Shown here: one piece after another, positions 35,776 through 44,564 of the stretch
Layout: each line of letters opens with the position of its first letter
Numbering within the stretch: position 1 is the first letter of the stretch
Assembly: GCF_003129565.1 (NCBI RefSeq)
Contig: NZ_QETF01000010.1
Span: forward strand, 34,207 to 98,206
DNA: 64,000 nucleotides
Origin: Salibaculum griseiflavum
Lineage (GTDB): Bacteria; Pseudomonadota; Alphaproteobacteria; Rhodobacterales; Rhodobacteraceae
Direction of reading: 5' to 3'
Notes under the pieces: generated by a model
Told to the model about the DNA's origin: nothing
Databases searched by the model: none
The model's input: only the letters and a program-made list of their open reading frames with translations
Program-made: the position numbers and the translations under genes

Positions 35776-35850
35776 TGGTGCTGCTGGGGAGGATTGAACT
35801 CCCGACCTCACCCTTACCAAGGGTGCGCTCTACCACTGAGCTACAGCAGC
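35776..35850 (-). tRNA. tRNA-Thr (anticodon GGT)
   Basis: 75 nt with encoded CCA on the minus strand. Acceptor GCTGCTG pairs with CAGCAGC; D arm GCTC..GAGC; anticodon stem CACCC/GGGTG with loop TTGGTAA; T arm GGGAGTTCAATCCTCCC. Anticodon GGT reads ACC/ACT threonine codons. Confidence 0.95.
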
Positions 35851-35936
35851 GCCGTGAGCCGGGGGATTAGACGTATTCTTGCCGCCTTGCAAGCCCTCTC
35901 TGGACGGTTTTTGCGCAGCAATGTAGACGGTGGGTC

Positions 35937-36092
35937 ATGAGCGGAAAAACCGACCCCAAATCGCCGAAGAAGCCGGATCAGGACCGGGATGCGCGGCTGA
36001 AGGCGGCGTTGAAGGCGAACCTTCAGCGGCGCAAGCAGCAGGCGCGGGTGCGTGGTGGAGCGGACAAGGGCACGGCCCAAGAGAAAGAGTAG
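35937..36092 (+). CDS. 51-aa basic small protein upstream of murA
   Basis: A 51-aa, Lys/Arg-rich, Pro-rich protein (KTDPKSPKKPDQDRDARLKA, ending GGADKGTAQEKE). It starts ATG 35937 and ends TAG, six bases before murA. Small basic genes at this place occur in other Rhodobacteraceae, which supports a real gene, but the function is unknown; an RNA- or ribosome-associated protein is a guess. Only a weak GGTGGGT ribosome site precedes it. Confidence 0.65.
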   Translation: MSGKTDPKSPKKPDQDRDARLKAALKANLQRRKQQARVRGGADKGTAQEKE

Positions 36093-36098
36093 ACAGGC

Positions 36099-37367
36099 AT
36101 GGATTCCATTATCGTACGCGGCGGCAACCCTCTTTCCGGCGAGATCGAGATCGCCGGGGCCAAGAACGCCGCCCTGACCCTGATGCCGGCGGCGCTGCTG
36201 AGCGAAGAGCCCCTGACGCTCACCAACACGCCGCGTCTTTCGGATATCCAGACAATGACGACGCTGCTGCAATCGCTTGGCACCGAGGTGTCGGCCTTGC
36301 AGGGCGGCAGGGTGCAGGCCATGGCCTGTCACGGCGAGGTCAATCACGTGGCCGAGTATGACATCGTGCGCAAGATGCGCGCATCGAATCTGGTCCTTGG
36401 CCCGCTGCTGGCGCGCGAGGGGCGGGCGGTGGTCTCGTTGCCGGGGGGCTGCGCCATCGGCGCGCGGCCCATGGACATTCACATTCACGGGCTGGAGGCG
36501 CTGGGCGCCGAGATCGAATTGAAGGATGGCTACCTGCATGCCACCACGCGCGGTGGTCTCAAAGGAGCGGTGGTCGATTTCCCCTTCGCGTCTGTCGGGG
36601 CAACGGAAAACGTGCTGATGGCGGCGACCCTGGCCAAGGGCACCACGGTGATAAAGAACGCCGCGCGCGAGCCGGAGATCGTCGACCTGGCGACCTGCCT
36701 GCGCAAGATGGGGGCCCAGATCGAGGGCGCCGGCACGTCGGAGATCACGGTGCAGGGGGTCGATCGCCTGCATGGCGCGACCCATCCGGTCGTGGCCGAC
36801 CGGATCGAGCTGGGCACCTACATGCTGGCCCCGGTGATCGCAGGGGGCGAAGTGACCTGTATCGGCGGGCGCATGGACCTCGTGTCCGCCTTCGTGGAGA
36901 AGCTGGAGGCGGCAGGCGTGCATGTGCACGAAACCGAGCTGGGCCTGCACGTCGCGCGCAAGAACGGTCGCCCCAAGGCCGTGGACGTGACCACCGAGCC
37001 GTTCCCGGGGTTTCCGACCGACCTGCAGGCGCAGATGATGGCCATGCTGTGCTTCGCCGAGGGCACGAGCGTGCTGGAGGAAAAGATCTTCGAGAACCGG
37101 TTCATGCATGCCCCGGAGCTTATGCGGATGGGCGCCGAGATCGAGGTGCATGGCGGCACCGCCACGGTACACGGGGTCGAGGGCCTGAAGGGGGCGCCGG
37201 TCATGGCCACGGATTTGCGGGCCTCGGTATCTCTGATCCTGGCCGGGCTGGCGGCCGAGGGCGAGACGCAGGTGAACCGTGTCTATCACCTCGACCGCGG
37301 CTATGAACATGTCGAGGAAAAACTGGGCCGGGTCGGCGCGGATATCGAAAGGGTGCCGGGACAGTGA
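36099..37367 (+). CDS. murA: UDP-N-acetylglucosamine 1-carboxyvinyltransferase
   Basis: 422 aa, full MurA length. N-terminal [31 protein letters not shown], catalytic Cys118 in [16 protein letters not shown], and repeated inside-out barrel motifs ([33 protein letters not shown]). It transfers enolpyruvate to UDP-GlcNAc, the first committed step of peptidoglycan synthesis, in the cytoplasm. It overlaps the next gene by four bases (GTGA). Confidence 0.97.
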   Translation: MDSIIVRGGNPLSGEIEIAGAKNAALTLMPAALLSEEPLTLTNTPRLSDIQTMTTLLQSLGTEVSALQGGRVQAMACHGEVNHVAEYDIVRKMRASNLVLGPLLAREGRAVVSLPGGCAIGARPMDIHIHGLEALGAEIELKDGYLHATTRGGLKGAVVDFPFASVGATENVLMAATLAKGTTVIKNAAREPEIVDLATCLRKMGAQIEGAGTSEITVQGVDRLHGATHPVVADRIELGTYMLAPVIAGGEVTCIGGRMDLVSAFVEKLEAAGVHVHETELGLHVARKNGRPKAVDVTTEPFPGFPTDLQAQMMAMLCFAEGTSVLEEKIFENRFMHAPELMRMGAEIEVHGGTATVHGVEGLKGAPVMATDLRASVSLILAGLAAEGETQVNRVYHLDRGYEHVEEKLGRVGADIERVPGQ

Positions 37368-37846
37368 CGGACGACGCCACATTCGAAGAGGGCGCCGAGC
37401 GCCCGCTGCGCCTGCGGGCGCTGGATGCCGATGACCTCGCGGTGATCTCGGGCCTTGTTCAGGATGCCGTCTTTCCGGGCACGGAAATGCGTTGGGACCG
37501 CAAGGCGCGGCGGTTCGGGCTATTGGTGAATCGATTCCGCTGGGAAGACGCGGATCGCGCCGAGGCGCGGGGCCGACCCTATGAGCGTGTGCAATCGGTG
37601 CTGGCCTTCGAAGATGTGCTTGCCGTCCAGAGCCAGGGGGTCACGCCGGGGGATGCCGACACGATCCTCTCAATTCTGTCCGTGGTCTTCGAGCCAGGCG
37701 AGGACGGAGAGGGTCAAGTCCTGCTGACCCTTGCCGGCGATGGGGCCATCCGGCTGCGGGTCGAGGCGCTGGAGGCGGTGCTGCGGGACGTGACACGGCC
37801 CTATCTCGCGCCCTCAGGTGACAAGCCGCGGCATCCCGAGGGCTGA
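37364..37846 (+). CDS. DUF2948 family protein
   Basis: 160 aa conserved alphaproteobacterial protein, with [28 protein letters not shown] and the end [23 protein letters not shown] typical of the family. The function is unknown. Start GTG 37364 overlaps the murA stop, so it is co-translated; hisD follows after a repeat-bearing gap. Confidence 0.85.
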   Translation: MTDDATFEEGAERPLRLRALDADDLAVISGLVQDAVFPGTEMRWDRKARRFGLLVNRFRWEDADRAEARGRPYERVQSVLAFEDVLAVQSQGVTPGDADTILSILSVVFEPGEDGEGQVLLTLAGDGAIRLRVEALEAVLRDVTRPYLAPSGDKPRHPEG

Positions 37847-37890
37847 ACCGCCGCCAAAATGCGTGCCTGCGGCACACAGGTTTGGTTTGC

Positions 37891-37954
37891 AGGGGGCGCT
37901 GCCCCCGTCGCGCATGGCGCGACTCCCCCGGGATATTTTCGGTCCAAAGAAGAG
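37891..37954. repeat. Intergenic palindromic repeat of the Rhodobacteraceae type
   Basis: Starts GGGGGCGCTGCCCCCGTCGC and continues through GCGCGACTCCCCC to GGGATATTTTCGGTCCAAAG. It has internal stems (GGGGGC-GCT-GCCCCC and GTCGCGC-AT-GGCGCGAC). The pattern of a GC hairpin followed by CCCCGGGATATTT..GG.C.AAGAAG is a dispersed element I recognise from many Rhodobacter/Roseobacter genomes. It lies between DUF2948 and hisD. Its function is unknown; it may shape mRNA ends. Confidence 0.65.
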
Positions 37955-38014
37955 CGGGTTCGGATTGCGGGGGCGGGCCGGGCTTTGTATGTCGGCAGGC
38001 AAAGGAGAGACCTC

Positions 38015-39325
38015 ATGCCTGCCTTCCTGTCGACGACCGAGGATGATTTCGAAAGCCGTTTCGCCGCGCTGCTGGAGATGAAGCGCGAGGACAGCCCGGA
38101 TGTGGATGCGGTGGTTGCGGAGATCATCGCCGATGTGTGGGCTCGGGGGGATGCGGCCGTGCTGGAGTTGACGGCGAAGTTCGACCGGCTGGACCTGGCG
38201 CCCGATGGCCTGCGAGTAACGGAGGTGGAAATCGACCGTTGCATGGCGGAGGTGCCCGGGGCCGAGCGCGCGGCGCTGGAGCAGGCGGCGGAACGCATCC
38301 GGGCCTACCACGAGCGGCAGGTTCCCGAGGATGCCTGGTGGGAGGATGAGACCGGGGCCGGGCTGGGCTGGCGCTGGACTCCTGTTGCGGCGGCGGGGCT
38401 TTACGTGCCGGGGGGGCTGGCCAGCTATCCGTCCTCGGTGCTGATGAATGCCATTCCGGCGAAAGTGGCAGGGGTTGGGCGCCTGGCCATGGTGGTGCCG
38501 ACGCCGGATGGGGTCGTCAATCCCCTCGTGATGCTGGCTGCACGGCTCTCCGGGGTAGACGAGATCTATCGCATCGGCGGCGCGCAGGCCGTGGCCGCGC
38601 TGGCCTATGGCACGGAAACCATCGCGCCGGTGGACAAGATCACCGGGCCGGGCAATGCCTTTGTCGCCGCGGCCAAGCGGCGGGTTTTCGGCAAGGTCGG
38701 GATCGACATGATCGCGGGGCCGTCGGAGATCCTGGTGATCGCCGATGGCGACAATGATCCGGACTGGATCGCGCTGGATCTGCTGAGCCAGGCGGAGCAT
38801 GACGAGAGTGCCCAGTCGATCCTGATCACCACGGACGAGGGCTTTGGCCGGGCCGTTGCCGCGGCCGTGGACAAGCGGCTGGAGACGCTGGACCGCCGCG
38901 CCATCGCCGGGGCCAGCTGGCGCGATTTCGGGGCGGTGATCGTGGTGCGCGACCTCGACGAGGCGGTGGCGCTGTCCGATCGGATCGCGCCGGAGCACCT
39001 GGAATTGTGCGTGGCAGGGGCCGAGGCGCTGGCCGAACGTGTCACCCATGCCGGTGCGGTCTTCATCGGGGGCTGGACGCCGGAGGCGATTGGCGATTAC
39101 GTGGGAGGACCGAACCATGTTCTGCCTACCGCCCGGTCGGCGCGCTTTTCGTCTGGATTGTCCGTGATGGATTTCGTCAAACGCACCACGCTGTCGCGTA
39201 TGACCCCCGCCGCGTTGGGTCGGATCGGGCCGGCGGCCGAAATCCTGGCGCAATCCGAAAGTCTGGAGGCGCACGGGCTGTCGGTGCGCGCGCGTCTGAA
39301 CAAGCTCAACGAGGGCGGGGCATGA
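38015..39325 (+). CDS. hisD: Histidinol dehydrogenase
   Basis: 436 aa. Family motifs are ARGDAAVLELTAKFD, PGGLASYPSSVLMNAIPAKVAGV, ITGPGNAFVAAAKR, IAGPSEILVIADG, LLSQAEHDESAQSILIT and the zinc-site region near RIAPEHLEL. It catalyses the last two steps of histidine synthesis, from L-histidinol to L-histidine. ATG 38015 has AAAGGAGA and starts MPAFLSTTEDDFESRFA; the open frame up to 37859 runs through the intergenic repeat and is rejected. It overlaps the next gene by ATGA. Confidence 0.96.
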   Translation: MPAFLSTTEDDFESRFAALLEMKREDSPDVDAVVAEIIADVWARGDAAVLELTAKFDRLDLAPDGLRVTEVEIDRCMAEVPGAERAALEQAAERIRAYHERQVPEDAWWEDETGAGLGWRWTPVAAAGLYVPGGLASYPSSVLMNAIPAKVAGVGRLAMVVPTPDGVVNPLVMLAARLSGVDEIYRIGGAQAVAALAYGTETIAPVDKITGPGNAFVAAAKRRVFGKVGIDMIAGPSEILVIADGDNDPDWIALDLLSQAEHDESAQSILITTDEGFGRAVAAAVDKRLETLDRRAIAGASWRDFGAVIVVRDLDEAVALSDRIAPEHLELCVAGAEALAERVTHAGAVFIGGWTPEAIGDYVGGPNHVLPTARSARFSSGLSVMDFVKRTTLSRMTPAALGRIGPAAEILAQSESLEAHGLSVRARLNKLNEGGA

Positions 39326-39801
39326 GCCGGATCATCGACATTCAGCTGGATGACAGCGGCCTGCCGCCGCCGACGCCCGAGATCGAGCAGGAGCGCAAGG
39401 TCGCGATGTTCGACCTGATGGAAGAGAATTCCTTTGCCTTGCCCGAGCGCGAGGGCCGCGATGTGCCGCAGGGGCCCTTCAAGCTGGCCCTTTCCATCCG
39501 CGAAAAGCGCCTGGTGTTCGACGTGGCCAGTGAAGACGATACGCAGGTGGCAGAATTCCAGTTGTCGCTGGGGCCGTTCCGGCAGGTGGTGAAGGACTAT
39601 TTCCAGATTTGTGCCAGCTATTTCGATGCGGTCAAGAACTCCACCCCCGGCCAGATCGAGACCATCGACATGGCCCGCCGTGGCATCCACAACGAAGGCG
39701 CCCGGGTTTTGCAGGAGCGGTTGGAAGGCAAGGTTGTGGTGGACAACGACACGGCTCGGCGGCTTTTCACGCTGATTTGCGTGCTGCATTTCGGGGGCTG
39801 A
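39322..39801 (+). CDS. UPF0262 family protein
   Basis: 159 aa. It matches the UPF0262 family found beside hisD in alphaproteobacteria: MSRIIDIQLDDSGLPPPTPEIEQERKVAMFDLMEENSF and MARRGIHNEGARVLQERL. The function is unknown. It is translationally coupled to hisD (ATGA) and followed four bases later by the phosphatase gene. Confidence 0.9.
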   Translation: MSRIIDIQLDDSGLPPPTPEIEQERKVAMFDLMEENSFALPEREGRDVPQGPFKLALSIREKRLVFDVASEDDTQVAEFQLSLGPFRQVVKDYFQICASYFDAVKNSTPGQIETIDMARRGIHNEGARVLQERLEGKVVVDNDTARRLFTLICVLHFGG

Positions 39802-39804
39802 GCG

Positions 39805-40272
39805 ATGGACGCAGGAAAACAGCCCCTTCCGCAATCGGTGCTGTTCTGCTGTGATCACAACTCTGTCCGTTCGCCCATGGCCGAGGGCATCATGAAGAAG
39901 TTCTATGGCACCGAGACCTATGTGCAATCGGCCGGCGTCAAGGGTGAGCTGGAGGTGGACGGTTTTGCCATCGCCGTCTGCCAGGAGATCGGCGTCGAGC
40001 TGTCGCGCCATCGGACCCGGTCCTTCGACCAGATGGAGGAATGGGGCGATGACCTGTCCTCTTTCGACCTCGTGGTGGCGCTCTCGCCGGCCAGCCAGCG
40101 CCGGGCGCTGGAACTGACCCGGCATGCGCATCTGGAGATCGAGTATTGGCCCATCCTTGATCCGACAGGGTTGGGCGAAACCCGCGAGGCCAAGCTGGAC
40201 AGCTACCGGCAGGCCCGCGACCAGATCATCGACAGGCTGCGGGCCCGCTGGGGCCCGGAAAGAGAGGCATGA
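39805..40272 (+). CDS. Low-molecular-weight protein-tyrosine-phosphatase-like protein
   Basis: 155 aa. The P-loop C-x5-R-S is near residue 16 in LFCCDHNSVRSPMAEGIMKKF, and the acidic loop carries the Asp of WPILDPTG near residue 117. It matches the LMW phosphatase/arsenate-reductase-like fold, and is usually encoded after UPF0262. The substrate is unknown. Its stop overlaps the next gene (ATGA). Confidence 0.88.
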   Translation: MDAGKQPLPQSVLFCCDHNSVRSPMAEGIMKKFYGTETYVQSAGVKGELEVDGFAIAVCQEIGVELSRHRTRSFDQMEEWGDDLSSFDLVVALSPASQRRALELTRHAHLEIEYWPILDPTGLGETREAKLDSYRQARDQIIDRLRARWGPEREA

Positions 40273-40673
40273 TGGTGGATGCAAAGGCTGTTCTGGGCCG
40301 CTATTTCGAGGCGTTCAACGCGGGCGATATAGACGGGATGCTGGCCGAACTGGCCCCGGACGTGGCCCATCACGTCAACGAGGGACAGGTGCGGGTGGGG
40401 CGCGATGAATTCCGCGCCTTCTGCGAGCATATGGCGCGCTGCTATGAAGAGACCCTGACAGAGATGGTGATCTTCGCCAACGAGGACGGCACCCGCGCGG
40501 CAGCGGAATTCATGGTCAACGGAACCTATCTTGAAACTGACGAAGGGTTGCCCGAGGCGCGCGGCCAGACTTACCGCCTTCCGGCCGGGTCTTTCATGTC
40601 GCTGGAGGCGGGCAAGATCACCCGAGTGACCACTTATTATAACCTGGCCGATTGGCTGCATCAGGTCCGATGA
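40269..40673 (+). CDS. NTF2-like (SnoaL/ketosteroid isomerase-type) protein
   Basis: 134 aa with the cone-shaped NTF2-like pattern: YFEAFNAGDIDGMLAELAPDVAHHVNEGQVRVGRDEFRAF and a C-terminal VTTYYNLADWLHQV. These proteins are small isomerases, cyclases or binding proteins, and the substrate cannot be predicted. ATG 40269 overlaps the phosphatase stop and its own stop overlaps the acetyltransferase start, making a three-gene coupled chain. Confidence 0.82.
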   Translation: MMVDAKAVLGRYFEAFNAGDIDGMLAELAPDVAHHVNEGQVRVGRDEFRAFCEHMARCYEETLTEMVIFANEDGTRAAAEFMVNGTYLETDEGLPEARGQTYRLPAGSFMSLEAGKITRVTTYYNLADWLHQVR

Positions 40674-41254
40674 TCGACGTGCGGCCATTAACCGGGGCCG
40701 ACCTGGAACGAGCCCTTCCGGATGTGGCGCGGCTGCGCATGGCCGTGTTTCGCGACTGGCCCTACCTGTATGATGGCTCCTTCGACTACGAACACCGCTA
40801 CCTGCAAAGCTATCGCGACAGCGCCGGGGCGATCCTTGTCGGGGCCTTCGATGGCAACCGGCTGGTTGGCGCGGCCACGGGCACCCCGATGGAAGACCAT
40901 GCCGAGGATTTCGCCCGTGCCTTCGAGGGGCAGGGCGTGCCCCTGAAAGACATCTTCTATTGTGCGGAGTCGGTGTTGTTGCCCGAGTATCGCGGGCAGG
41001 GGATTGGCCATGCCTTCTTCGATGCGCGCGAGGATCATGCGCGTCGCCTTGGGCGGGCCTATAGCGCATTTTGCGGCGTGATCCGCCCCGAGGATCATCC
41101 GATGAGGCCTGATGGGTATCGTCCGCTTGACGATTTCTGGCGCAGGCGGGGCTACGAGAAATTGCCGGGTGTTATCGCCCAATTCGACTGGACCGATATC
41201 GGCGATGCGGAGCAGACGCCCAAGCCGCTGCAATTCTGGATGCGTGCGCTATGA
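40670..41254 (+). CDS. GNAT-family N-acetyltransferase
   Basis: 194 aa. GNAT core with acetyl-CoA-binding motif (LLPEYRGQGIGHAFFDAREDHARRLG) near residues 105-130. The start MIDVRPLTGADLERALPDVARLR at ATG 40670 overlaps the previous stop. The acceptor substrate is unknown. It is coupled to the nitrilase-family gene by ATGA overlap; this pairing of an acetyltransferase with a nitrilase-type amidase suggests a shared small-molecule pathway (inference). Confidence 0.88.
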   Translation: MIDVRPLTGADLERALPDVARLRMAVFRDWPYLYDGSFDYEHRYLQSYRDSAGAILVGAFDGNRLVGAATGTPMEDHAEDFARAFEGQGVPLKDIFYCAESVLLPEYRGQGIGHAFFDAREDHARRLGRAYSAFCGVIRPEDHPMRPDGYRPLDDFWRRRGYEKLPGVIAQFDWTDIGDAEQTPKPLQFWMRAL

Positions 41255-42120
41255 AGATCGCGGCCTGTGCCTATCATTGCGGGGGCGTGCCGGACCGGGC
41301 CGCACTTAGGGCGAAGCTGGATGCGCTTGTGGCCGACTGTGATGCCGACCTTGTGGTTCTGCCTGAATATGCGGCGATGGATGCCGCCTTGGCGGGTGCC
41401 CGGATTGATTTCGGCGACATCGGCTGGCGTGACCGGGCGGCGGATCGGGCCGAGGACTGGGTGGACCTCTTCCGTCAGTTGGCGACGCGGCATGATTGCC
41501 ATATCTTGGCGGGGTCGGGGCCGGCCCGCGCCGAAGGCTGCATCGTCAATCGCAGCTGGCTGGTGGCGCCTTCCGGGGCGGTTGTCCACCAGGACAAGCT
41601 GATCCTGACCCCCTATGAGCGGGACACGCTTGCAATGGTGGGGGGTGGCGATTTGCGCCTCTTTGCCACCGCGCTGGGAAAGATCGGGATTCTCGTTTGC
41701 TATGACAGCGAATTTCCCATCCTGGCCAGGCGTTTGGCACAGGCCGGGGCGGATATGATCCTGGTGCCATCCTGCACGGATTTTCCCGCCGGACAGACCC
41801 GTGTGCGGCAATCGGCGCGGGCGCGGGCGATCGAGAACCAGTGCCTCGTGGTGCAGGCGCCGCTTGTCGGGCGGGTCGAGGGCTGCGGGATCGTCGATGA
41901 AAGCACCGGCCGGGCGGGGCTTTTCTGCCCGCCCGATCATGGCCTGCCGTCCGATGGTATCCTGGCCCAGGGCGACACCGACAGCACCCGACCGGTCATC
42001 GCCGAGGTCGATCCCGCCGCCATCGCTGCGCCGCGCCAGGCTGGCCAGGTCGGCAATTTCGCCCATTGGGGTGAACAGGAAAGACACGATCGCGACGTCA
42101 AAACCATGGTCCTTGCGTGA
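41251..42120 (+). CDS. Carbon-nitrogen hydrolase (nitrilase superfamily)
   Basis: 289 aa. The catalytic triad is visible: Glu39 (VVLPEYA), Lys116 (HQDKLILTPYE) and Cys150 (GILVCYDSEFP). This is the nitrilase/amidase fold; the branch is probably an omega-amidase or N-carbamoyl amidase type. The product and substrate are unknown. It ends the gene chain from hisD; infA follows with its own promoter. Confidence 0.9.
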   Translation: MKIAACAYHCGGVPDRAALRAKLDALVADCDADLVVLPEYAAMDAALAGARIDFGDIGWRDRAADRAEDWVDLFRQLATRHDCHILAGSGPARAEGCIVNRSWLVAPSGAVVHQDKLILTPYERDTLAMVGGGDLRLFATALGKIGILVCYDSEFPILARRLAQAGADMILVPSCTDFPAGQTRVRQSARARAIENQCLVVQAPLVGRVEGCGIVDESTGRAGLFCPPDHGLPSDGILAQGDTDSTRPVIAEVDPAAIAAPRQAGQVGNFAHWGEQERHDRDVKTMVLA

Positions 42121-42127
42121 TTAACCC

Positions 42128-42156
42128 TTGAAAATCGGGCGTCTTGCGCTCATTTA
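42128..42156 (+). promoter_or_regulatory. Possible sigma-70 promoter of infA
   Basis: TTGAAA at 42128-42133 and CATTTA at 42151-42156 with 17-bp spacing. The -10 is poor (3 of 6). It sits in the gap before infA, where a strong promoter is expected. Confidence 0.4.
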
Positions 42157-42197
42157 GTGCCGTCCGCGCTGATGCGGAGAACAAATACGGAGTGAAC

Positions 42198-42416
42198 ATG
42201 GCCAAGGAAGAACTGCTCGAATTCCCCGGTGTCGTGAAGGAACTCCTGCCGAACGCGACATTCCTGGTCGAGCTGGAAAACGGCCATACGATCATCGCGC
42301 ATACGGCAGGCAAGATGCGCAAGAACCGCATCCGTGTTCTGGCCGGCGACAAGGTGCAGGTCGAAATGACCCCCTATGACCTGACCAAGGGCCGGATCAA
42401 TTACCGGTTCAAGTAA
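42198..42416 (+). CDS. infA: Translation initiation factor IF-1
   Basis: 72 aa single OB-fold protein: [53 protein letters not shown], standard for IF-1. It binds the ribosomal A site during initiation. ATG 42198 gives the canonical N-terminus; the upstream open frame is not family sequence. CGCGAA/TTCGCG at 42418-42436 forms a small hairpin after the stop. Confidence 0.98.
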   Translation: MAKEELLEFPGVVKELLPNATFLVELENGHTIIAHTAGKMRKNRIRVLAGDKVQVEMTPYDLTKGRINYRFK

Positions 42417-42504
42417 CGCGAAGCCAACGGATTCGCGTCAGTGCGGGTGACCGTTTTGCGCAGCAGAATTAGACCGGCACCCGGCTGCAAGACTGGGCGC
42501 TGAA

Positions 42505-43086
42505 ATGATCGACACCCCCAAACTCATCCTCGGCTCGGGCAGCCCGCGCAGGCTCGACCTGCTGGCGCAAATGGGCCTGACCCCGCATGCGGTGCGCGCC
42601 CCAGACATCGACGAAACCCCGGCGACGGGTGAAAAGCCGCGCGATTATGTCCGCCGCATGGCCCGTGAAAAGGCCGAGGCCAGCACCTGCGCCGCTGATG
42701 AAGTCGTGCTTTGTGCCGATACCACCGTGTGCATGGGCCGCCGTATCCTTGGCAAGCCGGAAGATGCGGGCGAGGCGGCGACCTTCCTGCACGCCCTGTC
42801 GGGCCGGAGGCACAAGGTCATCACAGCGATTGCCGTGCGAGCCGGTGACGTGATCCGCGTCAAGGACGTGGTCACGCAGGTCAGGATGAAACAACTCTCG
42901 AATATCGAGGTGAACGGCTATCTCGCCACCGGCGATTGGCAAGGGAAGGCGGGCGGCTATGCCATTCAGGGGCCGGCCGGGGCCTTCGTGCCGTGGATTT
43001 CCGGCTCTTACAGCGCCGTCATGGGCCTGCCGGTGGCCGAAACCGCCAACCTGCTGCGCTCCGTCGGAATCGAGGTCTGGGCATGA
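42505..43086 (+). CDS. maf: Maf-family nucleoside triphosphate pyrophosphatase
   Basis: 193 aa. The Maf signature [18 protein letters not shown] is near the N-terminus, with [11 protein letters not shown] as the catalytic loop and a C-terminal [11 protein letters not shown]. Maf proteins hydrolyse non-canonical nucleotides such as dTTP, UTP or m5UTP and are linked to septum control. It lies between infA and RNase E/G and overlaps the latter by ATGA. Confidence 0.95.
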   Translation: MIDTPKLILGSGSPRRLDLLAQMGLTPHAVRAPDIDETPATGEKPRDYVRRMAREKAEASTCAADEVVLCADTTVCMGRRILGKPEDAGEAATFLHALSGRRHKVITAIAVRAGDVIRVKDVVTQVRMKQLSNIEVNGYLATGDWQGKAGGYAIQGPAGAFVPWISGSYSAVMGLPVAETANLLRSVGIEVWA

Positions 43087-44126
43087 AGGGACGGCGGATC
43101 GTTCTCGACACGGTCGGCGGGCGCGAGGCCGCGGCCTTGCTCGTCGATGGCAAGCTCGATGACCTGTTGATCGACGATCCGGATCAGATCCGCCCCGGCG
43201 CGATCTTCCGCGCCATCTGCGACCGCCCGTTGAAAGGGCAGGGCGGCATGATCCTGCGCCTGCCCGATGGTGAAACAGCCTTCCTGCGGCAGGCGAGGGG
43301 ATTGGCCCCGGGACAGCCCTTGCTGGTGCAGGTGACGGGCTATGCCGACGAGGGCAAGGCCGTGCCGGTCACCGCCAAGGTCCTGTTCAAGAGCCGCTAT
43401 GCCATCGTCACCCCCGATGCGCCGGGCCGGAACGTGTCGCGCCGGATCAAGGATGATGAGGAACGCGAGCGCCTTCTCGAGGTCGCGCACGAGGTCGAGC
43501 TGCCAGGGGGGGCCGGCCTGATCCTGCGCTCCTCCTGCGCCGGGGCCGACCCGGAAGAGATCGCCACGGATATCGCCGACATGGCCGCACTGGCCACGGC
43601 TGTGATGGGCGACGGGGCTGGCCGTGAGCCCGAAGCGCTGGTCGAGGGTGACGGACCGCATGCGCTGGCCTGGCGCGAATGGACCGAGCCGGCGGATGTC
43701 GTCACAAAGCCCGGCAGCTTTATGGACGAAGGCGTCCTGGACCAGGCCGAGGCACTGGCCAGCGGGCGAGTGCCGCTTGGCGGTGGCGCCTTCATGTATG
43801 TCGAACCCACCCGCGCGTTGGTCGCGGTGGACGTGAACACTGGTGGCGATACCTCGCCGTCGGCGGGCCTCAAGGCCAACCTCGCGGCCGCCAAGGCCTT
43901 GCCCCGCGCGCTGCGCGTGCTGGGGCTGGGCGGGCAGGTGGTGGTGGATTGCGCGCCGATGACCAAGGCCCATCGCAAACAGGTCGACAGCGCCCTGCGC
44001 GCCGCCTTTCGCGCCGATCCGCTGGAGACCGCACTGGTGGGGTGGACGCCATTGGGCCATGTCGAATTGCAGCGCAAGAGGGAACGCTTGCCGATCGCGC
44101 CGATGCTTGGCAGCGTGCCGTCATGA
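43083..44126 (+). CDS. Ribonuclease E/G family protein
   Basis: 347 aa, clearly shorter than RNase G (about 490) and RNase E. It retains the RNase E/G core: [46 protein letters not shown] (metal-binding Asp region) and the C-terminal [12 protein letters not shown]. It lacks an N-terminal S1 domain of usual size. It is the typical alphaproteobacterial short ribonuclease after maf, and probably degrades structured RNA. It overlaps maf and yacG (ATGA at both ends). Confidence 0.88.
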   Translation: MKGRRIVLDTVGGREAAALLVDGKLDDLLIDDPDQIRPGAIFRAICDRPLKGQGGMILRLPDGETAFLRQARGLAPGQPLLVQVTGYADEGKAVPVTAKVLFKSRYAIVTPDAPGRNVSRRIKDDEERERLLEVAHEVELPGGAGLILRSSCAGADPEEIATDIADMAALATAVMGDGAGREPEALVEGDGPHALAWREWTEPADVVTKPGSFMDEGVLDQAEALASGRVPLGGGAFMYVEPTRALVAVDVNTGGDTSPSAGLKANLAAAKALPRALRVLGLGGQVVVDCAPMTKAHRKQVDSALRAAFRADPLETALVGWTPLGHVELQRKRERLPIAPMLGSVPS

Positions 44127-44317
44127 CCTGCCCGATTTGCGCCAAGCCCACCGCACCTGACTACCGTCCGTTTTGCAGCAGGCGCTGCGCTGATCTTGAC
44201 CTCGCGCGCTGGCTGGGCGGACACTACGCCGTCCCGTCGCAGGACCCCGAGGAGGCGCTTGAGGCGCAAGAGGAAATGGACCGCCTGGAGGCCGGCCAAA
44301 AGACGCGCCCACATTGA
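44123..44317 (+). CDS. yacG: DNA gyrase inhibitor YacG, zinc-binding
   Basis: 64 aa. The C-x2-C...C-x3-C zinc knuckle reads [33 protein letters not shown], the classic YacG pattern. It binds GyrB and blocks supercoiling. ATG 44123 overlaps the ribonuclease stop. It is the last gene before the tRNA-Phe integration site. Confidence 0.95.
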   Translation: MTCPICAKPTAPDYRPFCSRRCADLDLARWLGGHYAVPSQDPEEALEAQEEMDRLEAGQKTRPH

Positions 44318-44390
44318 GGCAAATAGGGTCTGGACACCCCACCAACCATCCCCTAGAACGCGCGCACCCGAACGCAAGACGTTCACCCGT

Positions 44391-44465
44391 GCCCGGGTAG
44401 CTCAGGGGTAGAGCAGTGGATTGAAAATCCTCGTGTCGGTGGTTCGATTCCGCCCCCGGGCACCA
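44391..44465 (+). tRNA. tRNA-Phe (anticodon GAA)
   Basis: 75 nt with encoded CCA. Acceptor GCCCGGG pairs with CCCGGGC; D arm GCTC..GAGC; anticodon loop TTGAAAA; T arm GGTGGTTCGATTCCGCC. It remains intact because the island's attachment repeat (44418-44465) restores the 3' part. Confidence 0.95.
44418..44465. repeat. attL: 48-bp repeat in tRNA-Phe 3' end
   Basis: The 3' part of tRNA-Phe, from GGATTGAAAATCC to CCCGGGCACCA, recurs without mismatch at 59260-59307. Outside the core the tRNA side differs at once (T before GGATTG here, G in the other copy). This is the left attachment site of the integrated island. Confidence 0.95.
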
Positions 44466-44527
44466 TTTTACCAATAAAATCAATGACTTAGGCGCCGTTT
44501 GATATGCCTCCGCAAGGTGGCGTATAC

Positions 44528-44545
44528 TTACATAGAGTTACGTAG
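44528..44545. promoter_or_regulatory. Possible integrase arm-type sites, left
   Basis: TTACATAG-AG-TTACGTAG: two copies of TTAC(A/G)TAG. A matching pair, TTACATAG-ATAG-TTGCGTAG, lies at 59204-59223 near the right end. Paired direct repeats near both element ends are typical arm sites of tyrosine integrases. Confidence 0.5.
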
Positions 44546-44564
44546 AACACTAGGGGGTTGTTCC

